From the NCBI GenBank assembly GCA_902628925.1, contig CACOPA010000001.1, positions 62,001 through 126,000 on the forward strand: a stretch of DNA of 64,000 bases, read 5' to 3'. Below, one piece after another: positions 63,321 to 64,000 of this stretch (positions are counted from its first letter, which is position 1; every line of letters starts with the position of its first letter). This DNA comes from an uncultured SAR86 cluster bacterium. Lineage in GTDB: Bacteria; Pseudomonadota; Gammaproteobacteria; Magnimaribacterales; D2472. The notes beneath the pieces are model-generated. The model was given only the letters and a program-made list of their open reading frames with translations, made no database searches and was not told where the DNA came from. The translations under genes were made by a program, and so were the position numbers.

Positions 63321-64000
63321 TCAGATTGCGTGCTTCAACAAATGCATCTTCGGCAATTGCATTAAAAGATCTAACTTCTCCCATAAATTTTTTGAATGAT
63401 TCATAAACTTTTTCAACATCTGCATCGTTCTCTGCTGAGGATGTCAAAATATCATCAGATATTGCTCTGAATTCATTGATCACATCATCGGGCAATCTTC
63501 TTAACTGAACATCATGGGTATTAATTAATTCCTGTAAGGCTCGATTGTTTGAAGCCGTGTATTCATCTAAAAGGTCTTGATTGACTGCCTTGGCTGCAAC
63601 CTCAACAATCTTTTGTAAATGCGTAGGAAGTTTATTCCACTCATCAATATTAATCATAAACTCAAGCATGGACCCCGGCTCATGCCAGCCAGGATAGTAA
63701 TAATATTTTGCAACTTGCTGAAAGCCAAAAGCGAGATCATTGTATGGGCCCACCCACTCAACAGCATCAATGGTTCCCGTTTGCATAGCTGTATAAAGTT
63801 CGCCGCCAGGAATATTCACCGGTGTGCCACCTGCTCGCTTAAAAACCTCTCCTCCAAAACCAGGAAACCTCATTTTTAAACCCTTTAAATCTGCAAGTGA
63901 GTTGATTTCCTTATTAAACCATCCAAACATCTGCGTGCCGGTATTACCTCCCGGTAAGGGTTTAATGTTAAAAGGCTGATAAATTTCTTCCCACAACTCT
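63310..64000 (-). CDS. TRAP transporter substrate-binding protein (DctP, TakP-like), 5' part missing
   Basis: This is the periplasmic binding protein of a TRAP transporter. Only the C-terminal 229 or so residues are in the window; the gene starts beyond 64000. GTQMFGWFNKEINSLADLKGLKMR, the MQTGTIDAVEWVGPYNDLAFG stretch and YYYPGWHEPGSMLEFMIN match the TakP/mannitol-chloroaromatic group, whose members bind 2-oxo acids. It probably serves dctQM at 49.4 kb. lipB overlaps its 3' end. Confidence 0.88.
   Translation of the reverse strand, partial: ELWEEIYQPFNIKPLPGGNTGTQMFGWFNKEINSLADLKGLKMRFPGFGGEVFKRAGGTPVNIPGGELYTAMQTGTIDAVEWVGPYNDLAFGFQQVAKYYYYPGWHEPGSMLEFMINIDEWNKLPTHLQKIVEVAAKAVNQDLLDEYTASNNRALQELINTHDVQLRRLPDDVINEFRAISDDILTSSAENDADVEKVYESFKKFMGEVRSFNAIAEDAFVEARNLSEQ

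Overview
The window is an A+T-rich, very compact bacterial chromosome segment with no rRNA, tRNA, CRISPR array or insertion sequence that I can recognise. The gene content and order are gammaproteobacterial. Three neighbourhoods match gene strings I know from Pseudomonas-type genomes: HAD-IB/rppH/tauE/lgt/thyA/folA; yggS/proC/yggT/metX/metW/rdgB/hemW facing trmB/thiG/thiS/rpoH; and a TonB2-type operon (DUF3450, long ExbB, ExbB2, ExbD2, TonB2, TPR protein). The streamlining (4-20 bp overlaps, divergent genes about 20 bp apart, near-leaderless starts), the TonB and TRAP transporters and the many 2-oxoglutarate oxygenases suggest a marine heterotroph of the SAR86 type. That name is an inference, not proven here.

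Layout. 1-6.9 kb: a probable Zur-controlled zinc TonB receptor with His/Asp/Glu-rich loops and a small CxxC partner, a TauD-type oxygenase, an atypical NRAMP-like transporter and a TolB-N/TPR membrane protein. 7-14.6 kb: PhyH oxygenase, proline iminopeptidase, PhzF protein, GPH symporter, thiD, a sulfotransferase-like gene, YbjQ, HspQ and an aspartate aminotransferase. 14.7-25.7 kb: rmuC, an orphan Fbp-type permease, gcvTHP, then rppH-tauE-lgt-thyA-folA. 25.7-33.7 kb: the TonB2 operon, a DUF1295 protein and an M2 peptidase lipoprotein. 33.8-44.4 kb: efp, argS, a SPOR protein, the yggS-hemW run, and trmB/thiG/thiS/rpoH on the other strand. 44.4-49.3 kb: cysQ, phoA and e(P4) phosphatase genes, a dienoyl-CoA isomerase with a 53-codon leader gene, and yaaA. 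49.4-51.1 kb: TRAP permeases dctQM. 61.8-64 kb: lipA, lipB and the TRAP binding protein dctP, running off the window end.

The most unusual part is 51.1-61.75 kb, between dctM and lipA: a 14-gene island with mostly unrecognised products. It holds a WYL-domain regulator (53209-54216) and three near-identical inverted repeats, TACGACA-N5-TGTCGTA, at 53099-53117, 54229-54247 and 54296-54314. Each repeat lies 13-24 bp in front of the regulator, the first gene of the left arm (53082-51135) or the first gene of the right arm (54338-61748). This gives one self-regulated regulon. The right arm codes a MORN-like protein, a full-length exonuclease I (SbcB-type), a GxxExxY nuclease-like protein, a HAD phosphatase, a two-helix membrane protein, a HEAT/LRV protein and several acidic unknowns. 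My best hypothesis is an inducible nucleic-acid-related stress or anti-phage island that I do not recognise as a described system.

The core genes need little comment: glycine cleavage, thiamine (thiD, thiG, thiS), methionine (metXW), lipoate (lipAB), folate/dTMP (thyA, folA) and translation (efp, argS, trmB) functions sit in tight co-directional runs.
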